Positions 1 to 8,329 of a stretch of 64,000 nt of DNA are shown here, in pieces. The number at the start of each line of letters is the position of its first letter. Position 1 is the stretch's first letter. The notes beneath the pieces are model-generated. The model worked only from the letters and a program-made list of their open reading frames with translations. It was not told where the DNA came from and did no database searches. The position numbers were made by a program, and so were the translations under genes. The stretch comes from CAKRJP01 sp963634745 (GTDB lineage: Bacteria; Bacillota; Clostridia; Lachnospirales; Lachnospiraceae): contig CAVHCX010000003.1 in NCBI GenBank assembly GCA_963634745.1, positions 62,001 to 126,000 of the forward strand, read 5' to 3'.

Positions 1-449
1 ATATCCTGGCCGGGCTTTAAGTGGCACTTGGGCATGGCTAGGACGATCCGATAGGCCACCAGGTCCCTAAAGCAACTCAGGCGCTGTTTTAGTTGGGTGA
101 CCGACGGATAGGTCCCATATTTTTCATAGTAGCCATAGATATATTCCACAATGTAGCCATTAAATTTTGCCTCGGCCCTTATGAGGGATTTTATTCTACC
201 TTTAAAGGTAAAGGCTAAGAATGGATACTCTCTTGCCATGAATTTATAAAATTCTCTCATTTTTTGAGACTGGGCCGTCAAGAAATCATTGTGCTGTAAA
301 AGCTCCTGAATCTGAAGAAGGAAGTTGCAATGGATCCTGTCGATCTCATTTTGATTTTTCTTGGCTTCCTTGCTTAAGTCCTGATAATAGCGCTGCAAAA
401 TCTTGAGCACCGTATCACCGGAATATAAATAATCATTTAATGTTATCAT
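1..449 (-). CDS. RelA/SpoT-domain protein, 3' end cut off
   Basis: This gene runs off the left edge of the window; 149 N-terminal residues are visible. Reading from the ATG at 447-449, the protein has an alpha-helical N-terminal part and then the signature of a (p)ppGpp synthetase fold: residues FKGRIKSLIRAEAKF near 82-96 and DLVAYRIVLAMP near 127-138, which match the conserved basic substrate loop and first strand of RelA/SpoT synthetase domains. A GGAAG ribosome site lies about 8 bases upstream of the start. The hydrolase (HD) domain of long Rel proteins is not in front of it, so it is more like a stand-alone synthetase or a member of the loosely related Lachnospiraceae group. The catalytic Asp/Glu residues are outside the window, so activity cannot be judged. 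Confidence 0.7.
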   Translation of the reverse strand, partial: MITLNDYLYSGDTVLKILQRYYQDLSKEAKKNQNEIDRIHCNFLLQIQELLQHNDFLTAQSQKMREFYKFMAREYPFLAFTFKGRIKSLIRAEAKFNGYIVEYIYGYYEKYGTYPSVTQLKQRLSCFRDLVAYRIVLAMPKCHLKPGQD

Positions 450-464
450 CTAAAATCTTCCAAA

Positions 465-1172
465 TTATCTTAAGAATCCAAATTTACGGATAATCGCAGG
501 TTCTACAGATTTACCGCCGCAAATGGAGAAGAAGGTAATGATCTTACAAATCCACATTACAAAGATAAAGACTCCTGCAAGCAACGGAATAATGAAGGTA
601 AAACATAAAACCGCTCCAACGATAATTGCCAGGGTATCTACTACAACAAATTTAAGGGCCTGTCTTACATGGAACTTCAAATAAGGAGAATCATGAGCAG
701 CCAGTAAAGCCACAAAAATTCCAAGATAACTGGTCAGGTATAAGAGCATAGCAATCACCTTATTGTCTGATACATCCTTTGCCGAAAATTCAGCGGTATG
801 ATCATAGGGATTTGGCTGGCTGTAATACTGCTGATATCCGCCATAAGCCCCCTGATTGTAGGCTCCCTGATTATAAGCCCCCTGGTTGTAGGCTCCCTGA
901 GTATAGGGCCCCTGATTATTGCTTCCCTGACTATAATTTTGCTGATTGTAATTTGGCTGCTGGCCATAGATGTAAGAGGTTTGATTTTCCTCCCGGCCTT
1001 CTTCCTTTGCAGCCTGTGTATTTGTCTCTACAGTTTCATTTGCCTGTTTGCCCTCTTCCGCCTTAGCCTCTTCTTTTACCGGCTCTTCGAAAGCCTCAAC
1101 TTTTACGCCGCACTGGGTACAAAACATGGTATCATCAGCGATGGATGCCCCACAATTTTTACAGATTTTCAT
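465..1172 (-). CDS. Zinc-ribbon, YNQGA-repeat membrane protein (DUF4870-like)
   Basis: This is a protein of 235 residues. It opens with a zinc ribbon (Cys4, Cys7, Cys18, Cys21), followed by an acidic Glu/Ala-rich linker. A Tyr/Asn/Gln/Gly-rich tract near 75-120 is made of repeated YNQGA pentads. The last 90 residues form about three membrane segments with a KFHVRQAL motif like that of DUF4870-type proteins. I chose the ATG at 1170-1172 because AGGAGG lies ten bases upstream; a longer reading from 1247 would have no ribosome site. It lies downstream of the trp operon, beyond a terminator-like hairpin, so it is probably a separate unit. The function is unknown; such proteins are generally annotated as zinc-ribbon domain membrane proteins. 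Confidence 0.8.
   Translation of the reverse strand: MKICKNCGASIADDTMFCTQCGVKVEAFEEPVKEEAKAEEGKQANETVETNTQAAKEEGREENQTSYIYGQQPNYNQQNYSQGSNNQGPYTQGAYNQGAYNQGAYNQGAYGGYQQYYSQPNPYDHTAEFSAKDVSDNKVIAMLLYLTSYLGIFVALLAAHDSPYLKFHVRQALKFVVVDTLAIIVGAVLCFTFIIPLLAGVFIFVMWICKIITFFSICGGKSVEPAIIRKFGFLR
847..936 (-). repeat. Six 15-bp tandem repeats inside the zinc-ribbon gene
   Basis: Six consecutive 15-bp units, consensus GCYCCCTGATTRTAG on the plus strand, encode the YNQGA-like pentads of the zinc-ribbon protein. The two distal units are the most diverged. Copy number could change by slippage without altering the frame, since each unit is five codons. Confidence 0.9.
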
Positions 1173-1272
1173 GTAACAAGTGCCTCCTATCCTATTTATT
1201 GACTGAGGGATTTCTTTTTTTACATATCCTGTCTTTAAAGGCCCCATCAGTCACGTTCACCATAACACAAAG

Positions 1273-1299
1273 CCCCGATGCCGTCAACAAACACCGGGG
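1273..1299 (-). terminator. Terminator-like hairpin after trpA
   Basis: Read on the minus strand, CCCCGGTG pairs with CATCGGGG (eight pairs, one G-T wobble) around an 11-base loop, followed by CTTTGTGTT. The T-run is weak, so termination may be partial. It lies between the trpA stop and the zinc-ribbon gene. Confidence 0.55.
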
Positions 1300-1334
1300 G
1301 AATGTATCTTTTCTTAACATAGCAGAAAAGCTTT

Positions 1335-2111
1335 TTAAGCCTCTGCCACTGCTGCTACCATATCTTTTACATATTCTGTCACATAAGGAACTGCGTCTTT
1401 TCCATGTTCTGCTACGATCCTTACAATGGCAGATCCTACAATGGCACCATCGGAAAGTCCTGCCATTTTCTTTGCCTGGTCCGGGGTTGAGATTCCAAAT
1501 CCTACTGCCACCGGAACATTTGTCACGGCTTTTACCTGCTCTACCATAGTTGCAATGTCTGTATTAATTTCTTTTCTGACACCGGTAACTCCCAGGGAGG
1601 AAACGCAGTAAACAAATCCCTTAGCTTCTTTGGCAATGGCCTGGATCCTGTCATCTGAGGTTGGTGCGATCATGGAAATCAAATCAATGCCATATTTCTC
1701 GCAGCTGGGGAGAAGCTCCATCCGCTCCTCAAAGGGTACGTCCGGTACGATAACTCCGTCGATGCCGCACTCTGCGCATTTCATCATAAATTTATCTTTT
1801 CCATAAGTAAAAACAGGATTTACATAGGTCATAAATACCAGCGGAATTTTTACACTTTCCCGAACCTCCTTTACCATATCAAAAAGCTTGTCTGTGGTGG
1901 TGCCGGCTGCTAAGGACCTTTCATCTGCTTCCTGGATCACCACTCCCTCTGCTATGGGATCAGAGAAAGGAATTCCGATCTCAATCAAACTTGCCCCTGC
2001 CTCTTCCATGGCAAGGATCAATTCCTTTGTCACTTCCAAAGAAGGATCTCCTCCTGTGACAAATGGAATAAATGCTTTTTTATTTTCAAAGGCCTCACTT
2101 ATTTTACTCAT
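1335..2111 (-). CDS. trpA: Tryptophan synthase alpha subunit
   Basis: TrpA cleaves indole-3-glycerol phosphate to indole and glyceraldehyde-3-phosphate and passes indole to TrpB in the cytoplasmic alpha2-beta2 complex. The protein has 258 residues and is a TIM barrel. The catalytic residues are visible in LIEIGIPFSD (Glu44, Asp51), followed by DPIAEG. The ATG at 2109-2111 overlaps the end of trpB (ATGAGTAA), a typical translational coupling; a longer reading to 2138 would extend into trpB without reason. It is the last gene of the operon, followed by a hairpin. Confidence 0.95.
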   Translation of the reverse strand: MSKISEAFENKKAFIPFVTGGDPSLEVTKELILAMEEAGASLIEIGIPFSDPIAEGVVIQEADERSLAAGTTTDKLFDMVKEVRESVKIPLVFMTYVNPVFTYGKDKFMMKCAECGIDGVIVPDVPFEERMELLPSCEKYGIDLISMIAPTSDDRIQAIAKEAKGFVYCVSSLGVTGVRKEINTDIATMVEQVKAVTNVPVAVGFGISTPDQAKKMAGLSDGAIVGSAIVRIVAEHGKDAVPYVTEYVKDMVAAVAEA

Positions 2112-3288
2112 AGATATCCACCCCTCTGTATCTTGCAATTGCTGCTACATCCTTGTCTCCGCGGCCGGAAACATTTACGACAATAATCTGATCCTTATCC
2201 ATAGTAGGCGCCAACTTTTTCGCGTAGGCAATGGCATGAGCGCTCTCAATAGCAGGAATGATTCCTTCTGTTTTTGACAAATATTCGAAGGCATCTACCG
2301 CCTCATCATCAGTGATCGGAACATACTCTGCCCGTCCGGTTTCTGCCAGGTTGGCGTGTTCCGGTCCAATTCCCGGATAATCAAGTCCTGCGGAAATGGA
2401 ATATACCGGCGCGATCTGTCCATACTCATTTTGGCAGAACAAGGACTTCATGCCGTGAAAAATTCCCTGAGACCCTCTGGCAATGGTAGCTGCATGCTTT
2501 TCTGTATCCACGCCAAGGCCTGCAGCTTCACAGCCAATGAGGCGAACTTCCTCATTGGGAATAAATTCATAAAAGGCGCCGATTGCATTGCTTCCTCCAC
2601 CTACGCAGGCGATGACTGCGTCCGGAAGTCTTCCTTCTTTTTCAAGGATCTGTTCCTTAATCTCTTCTCCGATAATCTTCTGGAAATCTCTGACGATCAT
2701 TGGGAAAGGATGGGGTCCCATAACAGAACCTAATACGTACAAGGTGTCATCCATGCGGTTAGCCCACTCTCTCATGGCCTCATTGACCGCATCCTTTAAG
2801 GTCATGGTTCCGCTGGTGACTGCATGAACCTTAGCTCCTAAAAGTTCCATCCGGTAGACATTTAAGGCCTGACGGACGGTATCTTCCTTTCCCATGTAAA
2901 TCTCACATTCCATGTCCATAAGGGCTGCCGCTGTAGCTGTGGCAACTCCGTGCTGGCCGGCTCCGGTTTCAGCGATCACTCGGGTCTTTCCCATTTTCTT
3001 GGCCAAAAGCACCTGCCCCAATACGTTATTGATCTTGTGGGCTCCCGTGTGGTTTAGGTCCTCACGCTTTAAATAAATTTTAGCTCCCCCAAGGTCTTTG
3101 GTCATCTTCTTTGCCTCATATAATAAGGAGGGACGACCTGCATAATTTTTATAAAGATCATCTAACTCTGCTATAAATTCGGGATCCTTTTTATATTTTT
3201 CGTAGGCTTCCTCCAGCTCTCCCACCGCATTCATTAAAGTCTCCGGGATATACTGACCACCATATTGTCCATATCTTCCTTTACTCAT
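2104..3288 (-). CDS. trpB: Tryptophan synthase beta chain
   Basis: TrpB condenses indole with L-serine to form L-tryptophan, using pyridoxal phosphate. The 394-residue protein has the normal family length. The PLP lysine is Lys85 in EDLNHTGAHKINN, and the phosphate-binding glycine loop appears as GGGSNA near residue 234. It begins 24 bases after trpF with a GGAGAG ribosome site and overlaps trpA by eight bases. This is the TrpB1 type that pairs with TrpA, as expected from its position. Confidence 0.96.
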   Translation of the reverse strand: MSKGRYGQYGGQYIPETLMNAVGELEEAYEKYKKDPEFIAELDDLYKNYAGRPSLLYEAKKMTKDLGGAKIYLKREDLNHTGAHKINNVLGQVLLAKKMGKTRVIAETGAGQHGVATATAAALMDMECEIYMGKEDTVRQALNVYRMELLGAKVHAVTSGTMTLKDAVNEAMREWANRMDDTLYVLGSVMGPHPFPMIVRDFQKIIGEEIKEQILEKEGRLPDAVIACVGGGSNAIGAFYEFIPNEEVRLIGCEAAGLGVDTEKHAATIARGSQGIFHGMKSLFCQNEYGQIAPVYSISAGLDYPGIGPEHANLAETGRAEYVPITDDEAVDAFEYLSKTEGIIPAIESAHAIAYAKKLAPTMDKDQIIVVNVSGRGDKDVAAIARYRGVDIYE

Positions 3289-3311
3289 TTTTTATATTCT
3301 CTCCTTCATTT

Positions 3312-3950
3312 TTAAATGATAATTAATCGTTCGTCACTTCTCGGCCCCTGGATCTTATAGAGAAATGCACGGACCTTTTCTTCATCCTTGGTCCCATTCG
3401 TTTCCACGCCGCTGCTTACATCCACCCCATAAGGAGACAAGTCTTGGATCCGGTCCAGGACATTTTCTGTCCTTAAGCCTCCGGCCAAAAAATAGGGCTT
3501 CTTTAGGTCCGGAATCAAGCTGGTATCAAAGGTTAAGCCACTGCCTCCATAGGCTCCCTCTACAAAAGTATCAAGGAGCAGATAATCAACGGGAAGTTTC
3601 TCCGCCTCCAAGACCTGCTGCCTACTTTTTACCCGAACGGCCTTGATAATGGGAACTTCAATCTTTTCCTTTAAAGCCTGAATATAGGCTTCATCCTCAT
3701 CCCCATGAAGCTGGGCCATCTGTATAATATGGTCCCGGCATAAGGCTTCGATAAAGTCTATCTTTTCGTTTACAAAAACGCCCACCGCCTGGATTTCAGG
3801 ATCCATAAGGGCTCTTAATTCCTTGGCCGTCTCAAATGAGATTTTTCGCTTGGTCCCTGCAAAAACAAATCCTCCATAGTCCGGGCAATAATCATTTACA
3901 AGTTCCACATCCCGCCGGCTCTTTAGTCCGCAAATCTTTACCTTGCACAT
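3312..3950 (-). CDS. trpF: Phosphoribosylanthranilate isomerase
   Basis: TrpF catalyses the Amadori rearrangement of phosphoribosylanthranilate to CdRP, the third step of the pathway. It is a 212-residue TIM barrel. The catalytic cysteine is in the opening KICGLKS, and the catalytic aspartate is in LLLDTF near residue 127. The C-terminal phosphate site GVDVSSGVE is intact. Its start overlaps the end of trpC by 13 bases, so the two are likely coupled. The enzyme is separate from TrpC here, unlike the fused form of enterobacteria. Confidence 0.94.
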   Translation of the reverse strand: MCKVKICGLKSRRDVELVNDYCPDYGGFVFAGTKRKISFETAKELRALMDPEIQAVGVFVNEKIDFIEALCRDHIIQMAQLHGDEDEAYIQALKEKIEVPIIKAVRVKSRQQVLEAEKLPVDYLLLDTFVEGAYGGSGLTFDTSLIPDLKKPYFLAGGLRTENVLDRIQDLSPYGVDVSSGVETNGTKDEEKVRAFLYKIQGPRSDERLIII

Positions 3951-4732
3951 AATTTTGCTCCATTTAATTCTTCCAGCATGGCTTTTTTATCCGGGCTACG
4001 CATTAAGGTCTCACCGATCAAGACCCCGTTGACCCTGGCCTCTCTTAAGGCCTGAATGTCCTCTGAGGTCTTGATTCCACTTTCTGCAATAAATAAAGTC
4101 TCCTTAGGAGCCAAGCCTCTTAGTCTTATGCTGTTTCCTATATCTACAGTAAAATCCTTCAGATTTCGATTATTGACTCCTATGATCCTGGCTCCTGCCC
4201 GGATCGCAGAGGCCATTTCCTCCTCATCGTGAACCTCTACGATAGCGGAAAGTCCCAGTTGATCACAGATTTTTAAGTATCTTCCTATCGTATCTGTATC
4301 TAAGATGGCACAGATTAAAAGAATACAGGAGGCTCCGAGGACCTTTGCCTCATAGATCTGATACTCATCTACGGTAAAATCCTTACGAAGGACCGGAATC
4401 TGTACATTTTTTGCAATCTCCTGTAAATATTCATCCTTGCCCTTAAACCACTTGGGCTCTGTCAGGCAGGAAATCATGGTCGCTCCCGCCTCCTCATAGT
4501 CCTTTGCGATCTGAAGATAGGGAAATTCCCTTGCGATCACTCCCTTAGACGGGGAGGCTTTTTTTACTTCACAGATATAATGGATCCCCTCTTCTTTCAG
4601 GGCCTTCTCCACCGGAAATCCCGTGCTAGCATCCATCAGAAGGGCCTGCCTTCGGATCTCGGAAAAAGGGACCTTATGCTGGGCTTTTTGCACCCTGGTT
4701 TTGGCATAAGCTGCCAGTTCATCTAAAATCAT
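3938..4732 (-). CDS. trpC: Indole-3-glycerol phosphate synthase
   Basis: TrpC closes the indole ring of CdRP with loss of CO2 to make indole-3-glycerol phosphate. The protein has 264 residues. Family hallmarks are present: EVKKASPSKG near 54-63 with the catalytic glutamate and lysine, VLRKDFTVDEYQIYEA near 113-128, and IGVNNRNLKDF with the catalytic asparagine region. It begins 40 bases after trpD with a GGAGA ribosome site and overlaps trpF. Confidence 0.95.
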   Translation of the reverse strand: MILDELAAYAKTRVQKAQHKVPFSEIRRQALLMDASTGFPVEKALKEEGIHYICEVKKASPSKGVIAREFPYLQIAKDYEEAGATMISCLTEPKWFKGKDEYLQEIAKNVQIPVLRKDFTVDEYQIYEAKVLGASCILLICAILDTDTIGRYLKICDQLGLSAIVEVHDEEEMASAIRAGARIIGVNNRNLKDFTVDIGNSIRLRGLAPKETLFIAESGIKTSEDIQALREARVNGVLIGETLMRSPDKKAMLEELNGAKLCAR

Positions 4733-4772
4733 AATTTCTCCATCCTATATATTCTGTCCGATTCATCCTGCC

Positions 4773-5783
4773 CTACACACTCTGTGTAGCTTCTTTAAAT
4801 GCTTCCAATTTTTCCAGTGCCTTTCCGGAATCGATTAAGTCTCCGGCAAGCTTAACTCCCTCTTCCAAGCTGTCTGCTTTTCCGGCCAAATAAAGGCTCA
4901 TGCCGGCATTCATCTGAACCACCTGGCGTTTTGGTCCTTTCTCTTTTCCGGATAAAATATCTCTTGTAATCTGGGCATTTTCCTCTGGGCTTCCCCCGAT
5001 CAAATCCTCAAGGTCGCAGGTCTTAAAGCCAAACTGCTCCGGGGTGATCTCATAATTTGTAATGGCACCATGGTTGATCTCATATACCTTGGTAGGCCCT
5101 GCCAGTGTAATCTCATCCAGGCCGTTTCCGTAGACAGAGGCCCCTCTTACCACTCCCAGGTTGGAAAGAACTTTAGCTAGAGGCTCTGCCAATTTTTCAT
5201 CATAAACTCCAAGAAGCTGCAAATTTGCTGCTGCCGGGTTAGTTAAGGGTCCTAAAATATTAAATACGGTTCGAATTCCGATTTCCTTACGTACCGGTCC
5301 GACATACTTCATGGAAGAGTGATAAATCTGGGCAAACAAGAAGCAGATTCCGACTTTTTTCAAAATTTCCTCATTCTGAGCTGCATCCAGATTTAAATTC
5401 ACACCCAAATTTTCTAAGACATCTGCGGCTCCGCTTTTACTGGAAACGCTGCGGTTGCCATGCTTTGCAACCGGAACTCCTGCAGAGGCAATGACAAAGG
5501 CGGAAGTGGTGGAAATATTAAAGGTTCCCACCTCGTCTCCACCGGTTCCTACAATTTCCAGGACGTCCCCTTCGGTATTGACCTTGATCCCCTTGGCTCT
5601 CATCCCCTTGGCCAGGGCTGTGATCTCCTCGATGGTCTCTCCCTTCATACGAAGGCCTGTAAGAAATGCGGACATCTGGGCCTGGCTGGCATTTCCGGAC
5701 ATAATTTCATCCATAACAGCCTCGGCCTCAGCTGCTGTTAAATCCTCACTATTTACTACTTTATAAATTGCTTCCTTAATCAT
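4773..5783 (-). CDS. trpD: Anthranilate phosphoribosyltransferase
   Basis: TrpD transfers phosphoribose from PRPP to anthranilate. The 336-residue protein carries the PRPP loop GTGGDEVGTFNIST near 80-93, KHGNRSVSSKSGAADVLE near 107-124, and the anthranilate-site region VRKEIGIRTVFNILGPLTNP. Its length is normal and it is not fused to the glutamine amidotransferase TrpG. A GAAAGGAGAG ribosome site precedes the ATG. It lies 72 bases downstream of trpG in the same operon. Confidence 0.96.
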   Translation of the reverse strand: MIKEAIYKVVNSEDLTAAEAEAVMDEIMSGNASQAQMSAFLTGLRMKGETIEEITALAKGMRAKGIKVNTEGDVLEIVGTGGDEVGTFNISTTSAFVIASAGVPVAKHGNRSVSSKSGAADVLENLGVNLNLDAAQNEEILKKVGICFLFAQIYHSSMKYVGPVRKEIGIRTVFNILGPLTNPAAANLQLLGVYDEKLAEPLAKVLSNLGVVRGASVYGNGLDEITLAGPTKVYEINHGAITNYEITPEQFGFKTCDLEDLIGGSPEENAQITRDILSGKEKGPKRQVVQMNAGMSLYLAGKADSLEEGVKLAGDLIDSGKALEKLEAFKEATQSV

Positions 5784-5855
5784 GTTGCTCTCCTTTCGCC
5801 TACAGGCGTCTGCCTCTTTCCGGCAGTCTCTATAAACAAGTGCCTATACCTATCA

Positions 5856-6422
5856 CTATAAATTCAAAAAGTTCTCCATCAGGATCCGTCCCTCGGGAGT
5901 TAAAATGGATTCCGGATGAAATTGCAGTCCATATACCGGATATTCCTTATGCTGTACCGCCATAATCTCCCCCTCCGGGGCTGTGGCTATAACCTCCAAT
6001 TCTTCCGGCAGGGTCTCCTTTACTGCCACCAAAGAATGATATCTGGCTCCGTCCATCTCTTTTCCCAAGCCCTGAAACAGGGGGCTGTCTCCTACAAGCT
6101 CCATGGAACTTTTCTTTCCATGCATAAGCTTTGGAGCTCTGGCGATCGTAGCTCCAAAGGCCTCACAGATGGCCTGATGACCTAAGCATACTCCTAAAAT
6201 CGGGATCTTTCCCTTTAATTTTTTTACGACTTCCTCGCAGACACCTGCATCCTTGGGATAACCGGGTCCGGGAGATAAGATAATATGGTCCGGTGCCAGA
6301 GCTTCGATTTCTTCTACTGTCATGGCATCATTTCGAATGACCTGAATATCCGGTTCAATGCTTCCGGCCAACTGCACCAGATTGTAAGAAAAGCTGTCAT
6401 AATTATCAATCAAAAGTACCAT
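5856..6422 (-). CDS. trpG: Anthranilate synthase glutamine amidotransferase subunit
   Basis: This 188-residue class I glutamine amidotransferase supplies ammonia to TrpE. The nucleophile is Cys79 in GVCLGHQA, and the His/Glu pair is in LQFHPESILT near the C-terminus. The start codon overlaps the trpE stop (TAATG), which would keep the two subunits in ratio. In some Firmicutes the same subunit also serves PabB for folate synthesis; no pabB is seen here, so dual use cannot be judged. Confidence 0.94.
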   Translation of the reverse strand: MVLLIDNYDSFSYNLVQLAGSIEPDIQVIRNDAMTVEEIEALAPDHIILSPGPGYPKDAGVCEEVVKKLKGKIPILGVCLGHQAICEAFGATIARAPKLMHGKKSSMELVGDSPLFQGLGKEMDGARYHSLVAVKETLPEELEVIATAPEGEIMAVQHKEYPVYGLQFHPESILTPEGRILMENFLNL

Positions 6423-7879
6423 TAGTCCAGCACCTCCTTCGCATTTTTGATGGCGTTCATAACTGCCGCTGCCTTATTTGCAGATTCTTCATATTCATTT
6501 TCCGGAATACTGTCAGCCACGATTCCACCGCCGGCCTCCACATAAACCCTGCCGTTTTTCTTTACTGCCATACGGATGGCGATACAGGTGTCTAGGTTTC
6601 CGGTAAAATCCAGATAACCTAGGGCTCCTCCGTAAATGCCCCGCTCCTCGCTTTCCATCTCCTCAATGATCTGGCAAGCTCTGATCTTTGGGGCCCCGGA
6701 GAGGGTTCCTGCCGGCAGGACCGACTCTATGGCATCCAGCCCATCCTTATCAGGACTGATATTACTTTCCACCTGGGAGCAAATATGCATGATCTTGGAA
6801 TATTTGTGGATCATCATATATTCTGTAACTTCCACCGAATCAAATTTAGAAATCCGTCCCAGATCATTTCTTCCAAGATCCACCAACATGTTGTGTTCCG
6901 AAAGTTCTTTTTCATCCCCTAAGAGATCTTTTTCAAGGGCCAAATCTTCTTCCTCTGTCTTTCCTCTGGGCCTTGAGCCTGCCACAGGAAAGGTCGTCAG
7001 TCTGCCATTTTGAAGTCTTACCAGGGTCTCCGGGGAGCTGCTCATAAGCTCCTCATCATCGATTTTCATAAATACCATATAAGGAGAGGGGTTGGTAGTC
7101 CGAAGCACCCGGTATGGGTTAATCAGGCTTCCCTCGTAGGGACTGCTAAACTGTCTTGCGATCACCGCCTGGAAAATATCCCCGTCCACGATATATTCCT
7201 TGGTTTTTTCAATGATCTTACAGTATTCTTCCTTACTCACATTACAGGTAAAATCAATTTTAGTTTCAGAAACAGGGACCTCTTTTACCTCTGCCTGGCG
7301 GATCATATGGATAATACTCTGAATATCCGCCGTTGCCTTTCCATAATTTTCCATCACCTTGTCGGTCTTCATATTTACAATAATGCAAATCTTTTGTTTT
7401 AAGTGATCATAGGCAATGACCTTGTCAAACATCATAAGGTCGTAATCATGAAAGGTTCCCTTCTTAATTTTTAAGACCGGCTCTGCATATCCCATCATCG
7501 CATAGGCAAAATAGCCAACTAAGCCTCCGGCAAAAGGGGGAAGGTTCTCAAGCCTTGGAGCTTTATAGTCCTTCATGATCTCCCTTAAAACATCCAAAGG
7601 CTTCTTTGTAGGGATCTTGTCCTCCTTGCCATCCTGCTCGATGGTAACTGTATCATTTTCACAGTAAACCCGCATAATAGGATCAAATCCTAAGAAGGAA
7701 TAGCGTCCCCATTTTTCACCGCCCTCGATACTCTCCAATAAATAATATCGTTTGCTCAATCCTGCAATCTTTCGAAGCAGGGTAATTGGTGTTACAACAT
7801 CTGCATAAATCTCCTTGCAAACCGGCACAATATCGTAGGATTCTGCCAATTTTAAGATTTCGTCACATTCCGGATACAT
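6422..7879 (-). CDS. trpE: Anthranilate synthase component I
   Basis: TrpE converts chorismate to anthranilate with ammonia from TrpG and is the committed, tryptophan-inhibited step. The protein has 485 residues. An N-terminal domain near 40-70 carries LLESIEGGEKWGRYSF, the allosteric region of the family. The C-terminal chorismate-binding domain ends with GAPKIRACQIIEEME and GGGIVADS. It is the first structural gene of the operon, with an AAGGAGG ribosome site, downstream of the T-box leader. The family resemblance to PabB is settled by the operon context. Confidence 0.96.
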   Translation of the reverse strand: MYPECDEILKLAESYDIVPVCKEIYADVVTPITLLRKIAGLSKRYYLLESIEGGEKWGRYSFLGFDPIMRVYCENDTVTIEQDGKEDKIPTKKPLDVLREIMKDYKAPRLENLPPFAGGLVGYFAYAMMGYAEPVLKIKKGTFHDYDLMMFDKVIAYDHLKQKICIIVNMKTDKVMENYGKATADIQSIIHMIRQAEVKEVPVSETKIDFTCNVSKEEYCKIIEKTKEYIVDGDIFQAVIARQFSSPYEGSLINPYRVLRTTNPSPYMVFMKIDDEELMSSSPETLVRLQNGRLTTFPVAGSRPRGKTEEEDLALEKDLLGDEKELSEHNMLVDLGRNDLGRISKFDSVEVTEYMMIHKYSKIMHICSQVESNISPDKDGLDAIESVLPAGTLSGAPKIRACQIIEEMESEERGIYGGALGYLDFTGNLDTCIAIRMAVKKNGRVYVEAGGGIVADSIPENEYEESANKAAAVMNAIKNAKEVLD

Positions 7880-7954
7880 TTTTCTTCCTCCTTATATGTA
7901 AATATATTACTCTGTAAATATATTGTCAGGATAGCTAGCTTTAGATTCAGTAAG

Positions 7955-7996
7955 AATAAAAAAAGCCTCTGTCCCCATGTAAAGGGACAAAAGCTT
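7955..7996 (-). terminator. T-box-controlled intrinsic terminator
   Basis: On the minus strand, AAGCTTTTGTCCC pairs with GGGACAGAGGCTT (13 pairs, two wobbles) and is followed by a run of T. The upstream arm overlaps the region available to the T-box antiterminator. Confidence 0.9.
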
Positions 7997-8250
7997 TAGA
8001 ATCTTCTGCGGTACCACCCAATTTGTCTGATTAGACCTCTCTCTTATGCACGACCATGCATACCCGGTTGATAACGGATAGGGCTCCCGTTGACATCTAC
8101 TCTCTAATCTTATTCTAGATTTCAAGCCACTCTCTCAAGTCCATTCAACCAAGGCTCTTGTTATCGCCCTCTCACCACCGGCAACTCTCTTTGAACAGAT
8201 TCATTGGTCTACTTCTCTTGATCTTCGATTTAGTGTACTAACGTGTTAAA
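7955..8250 (-). promoter_or_regulatory. Tryptophan T-box leader of the trp operon
   Basis: The minus-strand leader has the hallmarks of a T-box riboswitch, which senses uncharged tRNA. Stem I carries GGTGGTGAGAGG near its apex (around 8170-8182). The specifier loop reads GAATGGAC, with TGG (Trp) at 8143-8141 followed by a purine. The conserved T-box GGGTGGTACCGC is at 8019-8008, and the terminator is at 7955-7996. Low charged tRNA-Trp should stabilise the antiterminator and allow transcription of trpE onward. The specifier matches the operon's product. Confidence 0.93.
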
Positions 8251-8258
8251 TTTCCTTA

Positions 8259-8287
8259 AGTATATGCGTCTATTTTGGGTTTGTCAA
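8259..8287 (-). promoter_or_regulatory. trp operon promoter
   Basis: TTGACA (8282-8287) and TATACT (8259-8264) are separated by exactly 17 bases on the minus strand, a near-consensus sigma-A promoter. Transcription would start near 8252 and enter the T-box leader directly. Confidence 0.85.
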
Positions 8288-8329
8288 CCCGTTTTTTCAA
8301 GATTACCTACTCTTTTTACCGACCTCTTT

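Noticed and set aside
847..936. Possible CRISPR array
   Set aside because: The repeats are contiguous 15-bp coding units without unique spacers.
798..1202. Plus-strand hydrophobic open frame opposite the zinc-ribbon gene
   Set aside because: It is produced by the repeat-rich antisense sequence; it has no ribosome site and no family resemblance.
7907..8125. Minus-strand open frame inside the trp leader
   Set aside because: It lies within the T-box RNA and terminator; its base pattern is explained by RNA structure.
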